DNA of 33,977 nucleotides, from contig JWZX01003083.1 of the NCBI GenBank assembly GCA_001275005.1, positions 1 to 33,977 of the forward strand, written 5' to 3'. The position numbers were made by a program, and so were the translations under genes. The first letter of the stretch is position 1. Every line of letters begins with the position of its first letter. Shown here in pieces: positions 8,723 to 17,945 of the stretch. Below the pieces are notes generated by a model, which was not told where the DNA came from, searched no databases, and worked only from the letters and a program-made list of their open reading frames with translations. The stretch comes from Chrysochromulina tobinii. Taxonomy: Eukaryota; Haptophyta; Prymnesiales; Chrysochromulinaceae.

Positions 8723-11272
8723 TCAGAACTGCAGAGCATGGCCAATCTCCACAGTGAAAAAGTCAGTGATCCACGTCCGGACGTTATCGGAGATGACGCT
8801 CCAACTCCATCCTTGATTGGCGCGGTCGGCCACACTCATCGCTATCGTCGCCCGTTCGCCATCCTTTTGGCGCTCTGGGTCGTACGAGCCCGGTCCAACG
8901 CCGGGACCCGTCTCGCGGCCGGACCCGCCCAGCGAGTCGCTAGGGAAGCGGGCCTCATGCCCTGTACCCATAAGGATGCCCCCGCTCTGGATATGCGGCT
9001 CAACAGAGGTCATGTTGGGATCGTAGGCACCCACGCCGGGAGAGGCGCTCGGGAGCAACATAGGTCGCTGTTCCGAAGTAGCACGCAAGGCGCTGCTGGC
9101 TCGGCAGCGGTTTGCCTCGTGGCCCATGGGCCGCTGGCGGCCGAATTGATCGACAGTCGGGTTATATTCTGACGGGCCGGGATTACCAGCCCCCATGATG
9201 TCTTGCCGCATCACACGCGCCGTCTGCGCGCCGAAGCCTGCAAATCCTGCGCGGCTCGCGAGGTGGAACGAGGCTGCTGCTTGCTGAATGACTTCGTGGC
9301 CGTCACCACTTTTCATCACGCGGGGGTCGTAGGCCCCAGGGTCGCCCGCGTCCGTCGCGAGCATGTTTCGTCCGTCACTGCGGCACTCACGAGCTGTCAT
9401 GGAGCCAAAGGCACCCATCCCTGCTCGGGCGCTAGCGTTGAAGGTCGAGAAAGCAGCTGCGGCCCTGACGGCAAGATCCGTGGGCAAGCGATGGCCAAAG
9501 TAGGCGCCTGGCCCAGGTGCCTCCTTCTTCTCCCGAACGAAGGACAGATCGAGTGGACGAGCCGAGGCTCCGACACCGAACCCGGCTTCTTTGCTCGCAA
9601 TCGCGCGGCTCATGCTATCCACGACCTTGTTGACGGCCTGAGCGATCGAACCGTTCACCTCAGCGTCGTACGAGCCCGGTCCAATGCCAGGACCCGTCTC
9701 GCGGCCGGACCCGCCCAGCGAGTCGCTAGGGAAGCGGGCCTCATGCCCTGTGCCCATGAGGATGCCCCCGCTCTGGATATGCGGCTCGACGGAGGTCATG
9801 TTGGGATCGTAGGCACCCACGCCGGGAGAAGCGCTCGGGAGCAGCATGGGGCGTTGCAGCGACTCCGAACGGAAGCTCCTGCTGGGCATGGCAAGACGAC
9901 TGCCCATAGCGCCATCGAGAAAGTCGGTGGTCCAAAACCGATTGTATGTCCCTGGAGCGGGCACGTCCAGCCCCATAATCTGTCGTGGCATCTCGCGTGC
10001 TGTGGCGGGTCCGAACGCATACAGCCCAAACTGCGAGCGAGTGTTGAACGATCGGCCCATGTCCGAGGAGATCGTCTTCACCCTGCTCAGGTCATACGCG
10101 CCCGGATCGCCGTTTGGAGCCTCGCAGCGCAGGCGAATGGTCGTGGTCTTGAAGGACGAGCGATGTCCATCGCCACCATTGCTGAGCTGAGATGGACTCC
10201 TTGCCTCATATGCCCCAGGACCGGGCGTGCTCATGTAGTCCATCATGCCGACGCGCTCAAAGGGCAGCTCACGGGCCTTCCATTTTCCGCCAAATGCAGG
10301 GCGGCACAAGCTCATGCGCGCATGGATCTGGGCGGCGGTCTGGGCTATCGTGCCGCTCTTGTCGTCGTACGAGCCCGGTCCAACGCCGGGACCCGTCTCG
10401 CGGCCGGACCCGCCCAGCGAGTCGCTAGGGAAGCGGGCCTCATGCCCTGTACCCATGAGGATGCCCCCACTCTGGATATGCGGCTCGACGGAGGTCATGT
10501 TGGGATCGTAGGCACCGACGCCGGGAGAGGCGCTCGGGAGCAGCTTTCTCGGGCGTTGCGGCGACTCAGAACGGAAGGCGCCACCAGCAGCATCATAATC
10601 AGCTGCAGTACTTGCCATCGGTCGAGGCACGAGTGGGCTGTAATCTGCGGCTCCGGGAGTGTTGTCGCGGACGTCCAGCTTCAAAGTGCGCTCTGTGGAA
10701 CTTCCGAACGCGCCGTGACCAATAGCATTCAAACGGTTGAATGATGATGATGCTTGGGAGCCGACATCCGTGAGATTGTACGAACCTGGGTCCTGACTTT
10801 CTTGCAGGAAAGGGTCGACCTTGGGACGCTGTGACTTTGATCGAAAGGCCGACGAGCCAGCGAGCTGTAATATGCCCGACCCCAGCTTTTGAGGATTGTA
10901 CTGGCCTGGGCCTGGACTGCCCCAACGCTTGGCTACGCGCGCCTTTATGCGCATCTCGTCCTTCTCGGCACGCTTGCTTGGGCTCAAGGTGGGTGACGTA
11001 TTGCGTGCCAAACTCGACGGTGCAGAGCCCTGGGCGATGGGCTTGCGTCGTGCAAACGGCGGTGATTTGGGCGGTGGTGCCAGCCAGACGGGCACCTTCT
11101 CTTTGAGCGGCTGTGTTGCTCCAGTGGGGCTTGCCTCGACGATTGAGGTAGGATCGCCGCTAATCAGTTCGAGGCGCGCCTCCTCCTGCTGCCGCACCTC
11201 TAGCTCCATGATCTCCTTCTCGGCGATGAATTTGGCTTCCAAATCGGCCAATGCGGCCGGAGACATCGGCAT
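8723..11272 (-). CDS. Sperm-tail PG-rich (SHIPPO/ODF3-type) repeat protein
   Basis: 849 residues in one exon. It carries about 15 Pro-Gly-Pro-Gly-x-Tyr-type repeats (for example GPGQYNP, DPGSYNL, TPGPGAYE, APGPGAYF, GVGAYDP), the hallmark of the STPGR family. Members bind or line ciliary microtubules (ODF3/CIMAP proteins), so a place in the axoneme is likely. The N-terminal 60 residues are a charged helix and residues 60-130 are basic and Pro/Ser-rich. Three modules of about 65-70 residues (roughly 232-302, 466-535 and 733-797) are almost identical at DNA level, each reading from LPSASPGVGAYDPN to GVGPGSYD. The C-terminus after the last module is unrelated to the repeat. The gene is divergent from the SEC14-like gene. 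The family call is firm; the exact orthologue is not. Confidence 0.88.
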   Translation of the reverse strand: MPMSPAALADLEAKFIAEKEIMELEVRQQEEARLELISGDPTSIVEASPTGATQPLKEKVPVWLAPPPKSPPFARRKPIAQGSAPSSLARNTSPTLSPSKRAEKDEMRIKARVAKRWGSPGPGQYNPQKLGSGILQLAGSSAFRSKSQRPKVDPFLQESQDPGSYNLTDVGSQASSSFNRLNAIGHGAFGSSTERTLKLDVRDNTPGAADYSPLVPRPMASTAADYDAAGGAFRSESPQRPRKLLPSASPGVGAYDPNMTSVEPHIQSGGILMGTGHEARFPSDSLGGSGRETGPGVGPGSYDDKSGTIAQTAAQIHARMSLCRPAFGGKWKARELPFERVGMMDYMSTPGPGAYEARSPSQLSNGGDGHRSSFKTTTIRLRCEAPNGDPGAYDLSRVKTISSDMGRSFNTRSQFGLYAFGPATAREMPRQIMGLDVPAPGTYNRFWTTDFLDGAMGSRLAMPSRSFRSESLQRPMLLPSASPGVGAYDPNMTSVEPHIQSGGILMGTGHEARFPSDSLGGSGRETGPGIGPGSYDAEVNGSIAQAVNKVVDSMSRAIASKEAGFGVGASARPLDLSFVREKKEAPGPGAYFGHRLPTDLAVRAAAAFSTFNASARAGMGAFGSMTARECRSDGRNMLATDAGDPGAYDPRVMKSGDGHEVIQQAAASFHLASRAGFAGFGAQTARVMRQDIMGAGNPGPSEYNPTVDQFGRQRPMGHEANRCRASSALRATSEQRPMLLPSASPGVGAYDPNMTSVEPHIQSGGILMGTGHEARFPSDSLGGSGRETGPGVGPGSYDPERQKDGERATIAMSVADRANQGWSWSVISDNVRTWITDFFTVEIGHALQF
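8880..9074 (-). repeat. PG-repeat module, copy C
   Basis: About 195 bases, nearly identical to 9666-9875 and 10365-10577. It differs by a few substitutions such as CATAAGGATG versus CATGAGGATG and CTCAACAGAG versus CTCGACGGAG. It encodes two PG repeats. Confidence 0.9.
9666..9875 (-). repeat. PG-repeat module, copy B
   Basis: Second near-identical module. It shares long uninterrupted stretches with copies A and C and carries a few private substitutions, for example CAATGCCAGG where the others have CAACGCCGGG. Confidence 0.9.
10365..10577 (-). repeat. PG-repeat module, copy A
   Basis: Third near-identical module, nearest the N-terminus. Similarity to copy B extends to about 10577 through the GCGACTCAGAACGGAAG end, farther than similarity to copy C. 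Confidence 0.9.
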
Positions 11273-11383
11273 GGCACCAACGTTTTTCGCGGTCGGGGAG
11301 ACGGACTATACAAAATGGGTGGTTTCATCTTTCGACGGCACCCCAGGAGGGGAAAGGCGTACCGGGTACAGAACTTTCGCCTC

Positions 11384-11425
11384 CCCGGTAAAAAGTCTGG
11401 CACCGCGGGGAGCCGGGACACACAC
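11384..11425 (+). repeat. Partial copy of the 28597-28824 element arm
   Basis: CCCGGTAAAAAGTCTGGCAC followed by CGCGGGGAGCCGGGACACAC matches the arm reading ACCGGTAAAAGACACC, then GGGGGAGCCGGGACACACAC. There are a few substitutions and a small insertion. Only one arm is present. Confidence 0.6.
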
Positions 11426-11660
11426 AATTCACACACAATGACAGTCCCCAAAATTCCCAAACTGTGAGCTGGGCCCCTGGGCATGAGAAACCACACAGTG
11501 TGGAGTCACCATAATTTGGGATTCGAGTTACTAGAGCACTGTACGGTAGTAGAGTCGGTGGGGTTGGTTTTGAGCGCGTTGAGGGGGTTCGTGACATCGT
11601 GAGGTTCGTGTATCTGCCTCGTCCCTCGTGCGTGTCTCCGGTGTTTTTTAACCGCCGATA

Positions 11661-11697
11661 GTACAGTACAGTACGTTTCGGCGCGCGCGCGCGCGCC
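11661..11697. repeat. GTACA repeat and alternating GC run
   Basis: GTACAGTACAGTAC at 11661-11674 is followed by about 17 bases of alternating G and C, ending at 11697. The alternating purine-pyrimidine run could adopt Z-DNA. Confidence 0.8.
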
Positions 11698-11830
11698 TCG
11701 TTTCAGATCTTTTCAGACGCACATTCACATTCACGCACACCTTCCAGTTATGTCTCCGAAAAGTAATGCCCGACAGGGGGCCCGACTGACTGACAGCAGG
11801 ACAAGGCATCGTCGGGCATAACTAGTGGCC

Positions 11831-12733
11831 ATGAATCACCTCTGCGGCTTGCCCAATACTGTTGGCAACCCAATCGACACGCTCCTCGAACTCGGCGAGC
11901 GTGAAGCGCTCGCAACATTCAAAGCAAGCTACATGGAGCATGCTGACGCGAACGATTCTGTGCCTATCTGGACCTTGACAAAAGAAGCAGTTGATGCCCT
12001 TCCGGCAAGTGGCTGGCGTGCCTTGGACGATGTCACACTGCTGCGTTTCTTGCGCGCCGACAAGCGCAGGGATGGCTTTGACCACGCTAAATCGATGGGC
12101 CGATTACTTGCAGCGCTCGCGTGGCGAAAGAAAACGAACTCTGATTTGCTTCTTGCTTTGCCTGCGGATGACGACTACGAGCACCTGCGCATTCGCCGCT
12201 GGGTCGGCACGGACAAACATGGGCGACCGGTGCAGTTTGAGCGCCTGGGAGAGTTCCTCTGCAGCGGCAATGCCAAGGCCTTCACCGCCGACGAGTGGTT
12301 GCGCCACTACGCGCGCGATCTAGAGACCACTTTCGCAGAGATGCGCCAGGCCAGCCTCGCAAGTGGCAGGCCAGTGACCAAGTACGTATTTGTTGGCGAC
12401 TTCCAGGGCGGCTCCGGCGTCGTCTTCCACATGAGCACGGTCGTCCCGCTGCTCAAGATGCTCACGAAGTCGGTGGAGGCGCACTTTCCAGAAATCGTCG
12501 ACAAAATCCTCATCTTCAACGCGCCCCGTATCTTCGCAACCATGTTCCAGATCGTCAAGGCATTCATGGACCCGATCACCGCCGCCAAGGTGGAGGTGTA
12601 TGCTGGCGTGCCCACGGGGCGCTTGCTCGCGCTCATGGATTCGAGTACCTTGCCAGTGGAATACGGTGGCACAAATGCGATACCCTACCCCCTCGCGCGC
12701 GTGTTTACCCCGCGCTCCCAAGATGCCAAATGA
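11831..12733 (+). CDS. SEC14-like CRAL-TRIO lipid-binding protein
   Basis: Soluble lipid-transfer-type protein of about 300 residues, using the ATG at 11831. The N-terminal part (about 60-105) has the helical CRAL-TRIO-N pattern WRALDDVTLLRFLRAD...AWRKKTNSDLL. The lipid-binding domain (about 120-285) shows DKHGRPVQFERLGEF, YVFVGDFQGGSG, the HFPEIVDKILIFNAP strand-turn (as in the yeast Sec14 NYYPERMGKFYIINAP region), a FxxVKAFMDPITAAKV segment and the closing LPVEYGGT. All are characteristic. No GOLD or spectrin domain is attached, so it is a stand-alone SEC14. The ligand cannot be told from sequence; phosphoinositide or phosphatidylcholine exchange is usual in the family. Confidence 0.9.
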   Translation: MNHLCGLPNTVGNPIDTLLELGEREALATFKASYMEHADANDSVPIWTLTKEAVDALPASGWRALDDVTLLRFLRADKRRDGFDHAKSMGRLLAALAWRKKTNSDLLLALPADDDYEHLRIRRWVGTDKHGRPVQFERLGEFLCSGNAKAFTADEWLRHYARDLETTFAEMRQASLASGRPVTKYVFVGDFQGGSGVVFHMSTVVPLLKMLTKSVEAHFPEIVDKILIFNAPRIFATMFQIVKAFMDPITAAKVEVYAGVPTGRLLALMDSSTLPVEYGGTNAIPYPLARVFTPRSQDAK

Positions 12734-13414
12734 TACATAGTCGTGACAGAGCTCCTGTTTCATCGAGCTACGCATGAAAGCCACACCTTCTGTATTTTTG
12801 CAGACCGGCGGGAGCAATTGGGCGGCTCAGGAATCGCCCACCGCCCCACCCGCGTTGCCGCGCGTTCCCGCGCGCTTCTCGACCCTTGCCGCAAGGGGCG
12901 CGGTACGTTGGCCGGTTCGCGCCGCGCGCCGGTGTCGACGGGCCGCGCGCTCGCGCTTTTGCGCTTTCGCCGCGTGAATCGGTTCCGTATTTCGCGTCGG
13001 ACGGAGGGGCGCCGCCGTGTGGTCGTGGGCCGTGCGGTCGACGCTTGCCACCGCGCCGGGCCGGGCCGCGCTCTTAAGCCGCTCCCCTCGGCCGCTGGCG
13101 CTCGGCCTCGCGCGGCGCGTCGTCGCGCCGGCTCTCGACCCACCGGCGACCGGGAGGGGCGAGCGCCGAGCCGCGCGGCAGCTGGGGGTGGGTGGCGGGA
13201 CGCGGGACCCGCACCGGACGGCGCGGCCGGCCCCGCAAGATGAACAATACGCAATAGCGAACCGGAGGTGCATCGTGCAATAAATAAAAAATAAAACGTT
13301 GCGCCGGGTACACGTGCAGCACAACTTTCACGCAGCCATGTGGCGGCAACTGTGCCACATGACCGTCGCGCCCTGCGCACTCAGAACGGCTCGTCCAGGT
13401 TTCACTCAGGTTGG
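12734..13414. other. Convergent intergenic region, very GC-rich
   Basis: Between the 3' ends of the SEC14-like (+) and EF-hand (-) genes. Positions 12840-13230 are extremely GC-rich and open in several frames with Arg/Ala/Pro-rich, non-protein-like translations. An AT-rich island with AATAAATAAAAAATAAAA lies at 13280-13297. It could act as a polyadenylation region, but this cannot be shown. Confidence 0.45.
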
Positions 13415-15136
13415 TCAACCTCGACTTGCTGCCATCTTTCTGAGCGCTCCTGCCTTGAATTCATCGGCCGACAGCAATCCGTCCTTGTTGGCATCAAGCT
13501 GGTCGAAGGCTGCCTTCGCTCTGTAACGGTCGGTCTTGCCCTTGGCCGACTCGAGATACTCGGACTTGGAGACCTTGCCGTCCGCGAACGTGTCCATCTG
13601 GCTGTAGGCGCGGTTTGCTTGGTCGTCGTTGGCTGCGACCGCGATCGTCTCGCGAGCAGTCGCGCTCGCTGTGTCATGGCGGAGTGATCGGGGAGAGGAG
13701 CGAGGGGACGAGGTGTTCGCGCCCGCGCCAAAGGGAAGCTCGATCCGGGGTCCTGCCGGTCGCTCGACAGGCTCGTCCAGCCGCGGCTGGATGGCAAACA
13801 AGCGGAGAGGGCCAGCGCCTGGCGCATGATGGATCCGATGCGAGAAGGTATACTCGAGGGGATGCGCCTTGACGGTGGGGACGTGCCGAAGGATTGACTC
13901 GTAGGGCACACGGGCCAAGTTGGAATGCAATGTCCTTGACATGTCCTTCTTCCACTTGAGGTAGGCGGTTTGGACGTGCTCGTACGTCTCGTTGGTCAGG
14001 GTCCCACCAGGCTGCAGCAGCGCCGCATGGAGGGCGAGGGGCGTGAGTTTGGGGCTGCCGTCGCGAGGCGAGCCTGCCGCCGTGCTGCCTCGAGTCGAGC
14101 TGTGGGAAGTCGAGCCCTGTCGAGGGGAGACTGGGCCGAGGCTGCTGCCGTCGCGCATCGCGCTGCCTCGACTCGACCCAAACGAGACACGCATCGCAGA
14201 CGGGGAGGCGCTCGACAGCCTTGGCGTCATGAAGGGGGAGAGGGGGGAGGCGCCGATGGAGGATGAGTCCGAGCGACTGTGCACAGCGTCGTTGGCCGGT
14301 GGAAGCGCGAGCACCGCTGGTGCACTTTGACTGAGGCATGCACCGCCGTACCAGTGCACCTTGACCGACGAGGGCGGCGAGGCAGGCGCTGACGTGTCCG
14401 CCCCCGTGGTGCCATTAGTGGCGATGGCATCGAAGAAGGCCGCGCGAGGCGAGCACGCGCGTGGCGAGAGGGCAGGCGCACGCGGCGAGAGGGGCGTCGC
14501 GTAGTGCGGCACGCGGCGGCCCGAGAGCTGCACGCTCCAACCCATGCTGCCGACGGTCGAGGCAGGAGGGTGCATGGAGCTCATCTTCCGTTCGAGAGCA
14601 CCGTAGCGTTGTTGATTCAACCAATCTAGGCTGTCACGAAGTCCGTCCGCGTACATGTTCGCACGCGTGGCCACATCATGCTGCATGGCCTCGGCGACAG
14701 TGGTTGACCACGTGGCGAGTGCCTTGCCACGCAGCCGCTGCAGCTCAGCCTCTAGAGGGCCAAGGGTCTGGTCCACTACGTCCAGCTCGGCCTGCAGCTC
14801 TTCGGCGCTCTTTGACGGCTCGTCGGCCGCAGGCTCCGCGGCCACTGGAGGGGCAGCCCCTCCTTTGCCCCCCTTGCCGCCCTTGACCGAAGCGGCGGCC
14901 GCTTCTGCAGCTGCAGCTGCCTCGGACAACTTGAGGAGCTGCTCCGCAATGTGCGCGCGCTGCTGCATCGCGGCTGCTACCAAGGACTCCTGCGTTTGAA
15001 CGAGAGCATAGGCCTCGTTGACCGCCTCGCTACCGGGGAAAGCCAGAGGAGCTGCAGCTAGCGCCAAGGGCGTCTCGAGAGAGACTTCGACGCCCATCGG
15101 AGAACAGACTAACAACAAGAGAAAGCGACTTTCCAT
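13415..15136 (-). CDS. EF-hand protein with long disordered middle
   Basis: 573 residues in one exon from the ATG at 15136; an alternative start is the Met at residue 14. An N-terminal helical part (about 30-200) has Ala- and Glu-rich coiled-coil character, interrupted by a Gly-Lys low-complexity stretch (VKGGKGGKGG). Residues 200-380 are Ser/Pro/Arg-rich with many SPR motifs, likely disordered and phosphorylated. The C-terminus holds an EF-hand pair. The second loop, DANKDGLLSADE, is canonical for calcium; the first, DTFADGKVSKSE, has Phe at the third ligand position and is probably weak. The architecture points to a calcium-responsive cytoskeletal or signalling protein. No closer family is recognised. 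It is divergent from the THNSL2-type gene. Confidence 0.75.
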   Translation of the reverse strand: MESRFLLLLVCSPMGVEVSLETPLALAAAPLAFPGSEAVNEAYALVQTQESLVAAAMQQRAHIAEQLLKLSEAAAAAEAAAASVKGGKGGKGGAAPPVAAEPAADEPSKSAEELQAELDVVDQTLGPLEAELQRLRGKALATWSTTVAEAMQHDVATRANMYADGLRDSLDWLNQQRYGALERKMSSMHPPASTVGSMGWSVQLSGRRVPHYATPLSPRAPALSPRACSPRAAFFDAIATNGTTGADTSAPASPPSSVKVHWYGGACLSQSAPAVLALPPANDAVHSRSDSSSIGASPLSPFMTPRLSSASPSAMRVSFGSSRGSAMRDGSSLGPVSPRQGSTSHSSTRGSTAAGSPRDGSPKLTPLALHAALLQPGGTLTNETYEHVQTAYLKWKKDMSRTLHSNLARVPYESILRHVPTVKAHPLEYTFSHRIHHAPGAGPLRLFAIQPRLDEPVERPAGPRIELPFGAGANTSSPRSSPRSLRHDTASATARETIAVAANDDQANRAYSQMDTFADGKVSKSEYLESAKGKTDRYRAKAAFDQLDANKDGLLSADEFKAGALRKMAASRG

Positions 15137-15282
15137 TTGGGGAAAGTTACCGCTGGTTGACCATGCGATCGCACTGCGCCGATCGCACTGCGCGCGAACG
15201 ATGAACGCAATTCAAACTGCACCGCTCACATTGACAAACTTCTTGCGAACATGGTCTGTCAGCAACTACTCGCCATTGCCTC

Positions 15283-15346
15283 GGCCGCTAGCCCGGAGCC
15301 ACAATTGCCTCCACCGCCGCGGCCGCTAGCCCGGAACCACAATGCC
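15283..15346 (+). repeat. Tandem duplication across a start codon
   Basis: GGCCGCTAGCCCGGAGCCAC plus AATTGCC (15283-15309) is repeated as GGCCGCTAGCCCGGAACCAC plus AATGCC (15321-15346), period about 38. The second copy contains the translation start of the THNSL2-type gene; the first has an extra T and so no ATG. Confidence 0.8.
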
Positions 15347-16850
15347 ATCTTCGGTACGCTACCAGTCTACGCGTGGCGGCGTGCGCGATTTAGACTTCAC
15401 GGACATCTTGCTCTCGGCGTACGCGGCCGATGGGGGACTTTTCGTGCCAATGCTCGCCACGATGCCCACTGCAATTTTTGATCAGCTGCATGCCGGCATG
15501 AGCCTCGCGCACGTGACGGCGCGCTTGCTGCACCCATTTACGGGAATCGAAGTTGTCAAGCTCGTCTCGTTGTGCGCCGCGGCCTTTTCCTCGTTCAACA
15601 ACGGCCACGAGCCCTCCCTGCCACTCGTGCGGGTGGGCGATCGCTACTTTTTAGAGACAGGCGCCGGGCCGACCCTGGCCTTCAAGGATATTGGGCAGCA
15701 GGTGGTGGCGCAGCTGCTCAATCACGTCCTCGGGTCGCGCGGCGAGCGCGCTACCATCATCGTGGAGACGTCAGGCGACACGGGGCCTGCCGCCATCGAG
15801 GCCGTGCGAGGTTGCTCAGCGGTTCGAATATTCTGCCTCTACCCGATGGGCCGCGTGTCGCACGTGCAGGAGTTGCAGATGATCACCGTCGACAGCCCGA
15901 ACGTGCACGTGTATCGCACCGAGGGCGACACTGACGAGCAGGCGGAGGCGCTCAAGGTGGTGTTCACGGACGCCGAGTTCATGCGCCGCCACAAGGTGTG
16001 CTCCATCAATTCCATCAACTGGGCGCGCGTGCTCGTGCAGAGCGGCTATTACCTGTGGGCGTGCTTGCAAGTCGCACCCGATGCCCGCATGCGCGTCAAC
16101 TTTGTCGTGCCCACCGGCGCGTTTGGGAATGCGGCGGGAGGGCTGCTCGCCAAGCGCCTGGGAGCGCCGATCGAGCGCATCGTCTGCGCGACTAATGCGA
16201 ATGACATTGTGCACCGCACTATCCAGACGGGCGACTTGTCTTTTGGCACGAATCGGCAGACGATTAGCCCGGCCATGGATATTCAGTTTGCGTACAATCT
16301 CGAGCGCCTTCTATACTTGTGCAGCGCGGGCGACCGTTCACTAGACAAGGCGATCATGACTGAACTCGAGTCCACCCGTGCTGTGCAGCTGCCGCGACCA
16401 TTGCTTGATACGATCCAGCAAACTTTCCTGTCGTGTGCCGTGGACGACGCGCAGACGCTGCAGGCGATGCGCGAAGTCTATCGTGCACACGGCTACGCGC
16501 TCGACCCACACTCGGCGATCGGCGTCTACGCACTCGATCACGTACATGCCGTCAAGGAGGCATGTAGGGCGAACCCCACCGTTTGCGTGCTCACCGCACA
16601 TCCTGCAAAATTCGGTGAGGCGTGCGCACAAGCGGGTCTACCGCCGAGCGTGTGCGATGACCCGCGCGTCGATGTGCTCAAGACGAAGCCGCATCATTTC
16701 ACATGCCTGCGCGACCCGGGCGCGGGCAGCCGCCCGGACAAGCTGCAGGCCTGGGCAAGAGAGATCAAGCGCGCTGTCGAGGACCAGGACAAGCTAGCCC
16801 AGACTTTCGTTTTGGCGGCGACCACACGCCACTCACGCAGCAAAATGTGA
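15342..16850 (+). CDS. Threonine synthase-like PLP enzyme (THNSL2 type)
   Basis: 502 residues in one exon. Fold-type II PLP enzyme. YQSTRGG and ADGGLFVP open the protein as in eukaryotic and fungal-type threonine synthases. GPTLAFKD carries the predicted PLP lysine (K115). ETSGDTGPAAIEAV is the phosphate-binding loop, and NSINWARVLVQ, VPTGAFGN and NANDIVHRT are further family blocks. The overall pattern matches animal THNSL2 more closely than plant or bacterial threonine synthase. THNSL2 is reported to act as a phospho-lyase on O-phosphorylated amino acids, so genuine threonine synthesis is not assured. The usual His-Gly-Pro-Thr is Ala-Gly-Pro-Thr here. No plastid transit peptide is visible, which argues for a cytosolic enzyme. 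Confidence 0.88.
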   Translation: MPSSVRYQSTRGGVRDLDFTDILLSAYAADGGLFVPMLATMPTAIFDQLHAGMSLAHVTARLLHPFTGIEVVKLVSLCAAAFSSFNNGHEPSLPLVRVGDRYFLETGAGPTLAFKDIGQQVVAQLLNHVLGSRGERATIIVETSGDTGPAAIEAVRGCSAVRIFCLYPMGRVSHVQELQMITVDSPNVHVYRTEGDTDEQAEALKVVFTDAEFMRRHKVCSINSINWARVLVQSGYYLWACLQVAPDARMRVNFVVPTGAFGNAAGGLLAKRLGAPIERIVCATNANDIVHRTIQTGDLSFGTNRQTISPAMDIQFAYNLERLLYLCSAGDRSLDKAIMTELESTRAVQLPRPLLDTIQQTFLSCAVDDAQTLQAMREVYRAHGYALDPHSAIGVYALDHVHAVKEACRANPTVCVLTAHPAKFGEACAQAGLPPSVCDDPRVDVLKTKPHHFTCLRDPGAGSRPDKLQAWAREIKRAVEDQDKLAQTFVLAATTRHSRSKM

Positions 16851-17945
16851 AAGAACTCGAGCCACTTCCGGCGAAGTTCAACTGGTCTCGGTGCTGAGTG
16901 TGTGATGTGTGGAGGTACGGAGCGGCTCGCAGACGGGAACAAGGCGTCGCTCTAAGACCCTCTAACATGGAGCGGCCAGCGCCCAGCGACGGCGGCGGAG
17001 CGTGTTCTCCCGGCGTTAGGGATTAGGGTTAGCGCATTAGGCACAAGGGTGAAGGGACAAGGCTGTATAGGGCACGCGCTAGGCGGGCCTGCCGAAACGA
17101 TATCAATCACACGTATCGAGAGCTCCGGGCCCGCCGCCCGGCCGCTCGCGGCGTCGCGCGACCGCGAGCACGGACGGTGTCGGAGGTGGAGCCGAGCAGG
17201 GTCGGCCCTTCGTAGCTTCGTCGCCGACCTGTCGCGGCTCTAAAAGTTGCAGTTGGTAAAACTAAAAGGTCGCGTCGCGTCGGGTACTCGGGGTGAACCG
17301 TCCCCACCCCGAGTCCGTCGACCTCTAATAAGCAGCCAAGATGCTCCGCGGCGACACCCACCCGGCCTGTGACACACGCGAAACACACGCGAGAGACCGA
17401 TGGGCGGACACGGAACGATACTGAAACCGTCTAGTAATCATCACAGAGGTAGAGGTTTTCGCCCGTCCTCTCTCGTAGCATGAGTGGCAACCCAGCACGT
17501 CTTGAGGACGGTCCTCGGGGGGAATCTCCCTGAGATCCTCTGCCGCTCGCATCTGCTCTTGAGCCCCTGTCGCTCTCGCACTCTCCACCTGCATCTTCTC
17601 CTAGCGGTTCATGCATCAGGGTCCGTCTCCGAACGGTACCGGGCCGCCATGCGGGCTGCGAAGCGATGCCCCGGGGCATCCGCGCCTCCACTTACCCGCC
17701 ACTCTGACTAACTGTCCCACGCATGCCTGACCCACCTCGGCATGCAACGGAACTCACACGACACGCACATCCACACCTTTGTGCTCGGCACAGCACGAAA
17801 TTAGAAGAATGGTCGAGCGCGGCGGGTCGGCCGCCCCAGCGCGTGCAAACTCAACAAGCAGTGCGAAGGGCGAGGCCGTAGACGAAGAAGGAGCCTTACG
17901 CCTTCAAACGTTGCCGGGACCACCGTGCAACCAAGCAACAGATAC
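16851..17945. other. Convergent intergenic region
   Basis: 1095 bases between the THNSL2-type gene and the ABC transporter 3' ends. No coding or RNA gene is supported. It contains a short TTAGGG-like stretch at 17016-17032, a GC-rich block (17110-17235) and an AT-rich island (about 17240-17270). Confidence 0.45.
17016..17032 (+). repeat. Short interstitial TTAGGG-like stretch
   Basis: GTTAGGGATTAGGGTTA: two full TTAGGG units and a partial one, with one extra base between. Too short to indicate a chromosome end. Confidence 0.4.

Larger units (their letters stand above)
11273..11830. promoter_or_regulatory. Divergent intergenic region, PG-repeat gene / SEC14-like
   Basis: 558 bases between two divergent start codons, likely holding both promoters. 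It includes a partial copy of the inverted-repeat element arm (11384-11425), a GTACA tandem run at 11661-11674 and a CG-dinucleotide run at 11680-11697. No coding sequence is supported. Confidence 0.4.

Noticed and set aside
9203-10744. 513-codon plus-strand open frame opposite the PG-repeat gene
   Set aside because: Antisense shadow. Its internal repeats merely mirror the duplicated PG modules on the real strand.
12743-13380. Long open frames on both strands in the very GC-rich intergenic block
   Set aside because: Stop-poor because of extreme GC content; the translations are Arg/Ala-rich and resemble no protein family.
17016-17032. TTAGGG-like repeat as a telomere or chromosome end
   Set aside because: Only two full imperfect units, with ordinary genes on both sides.
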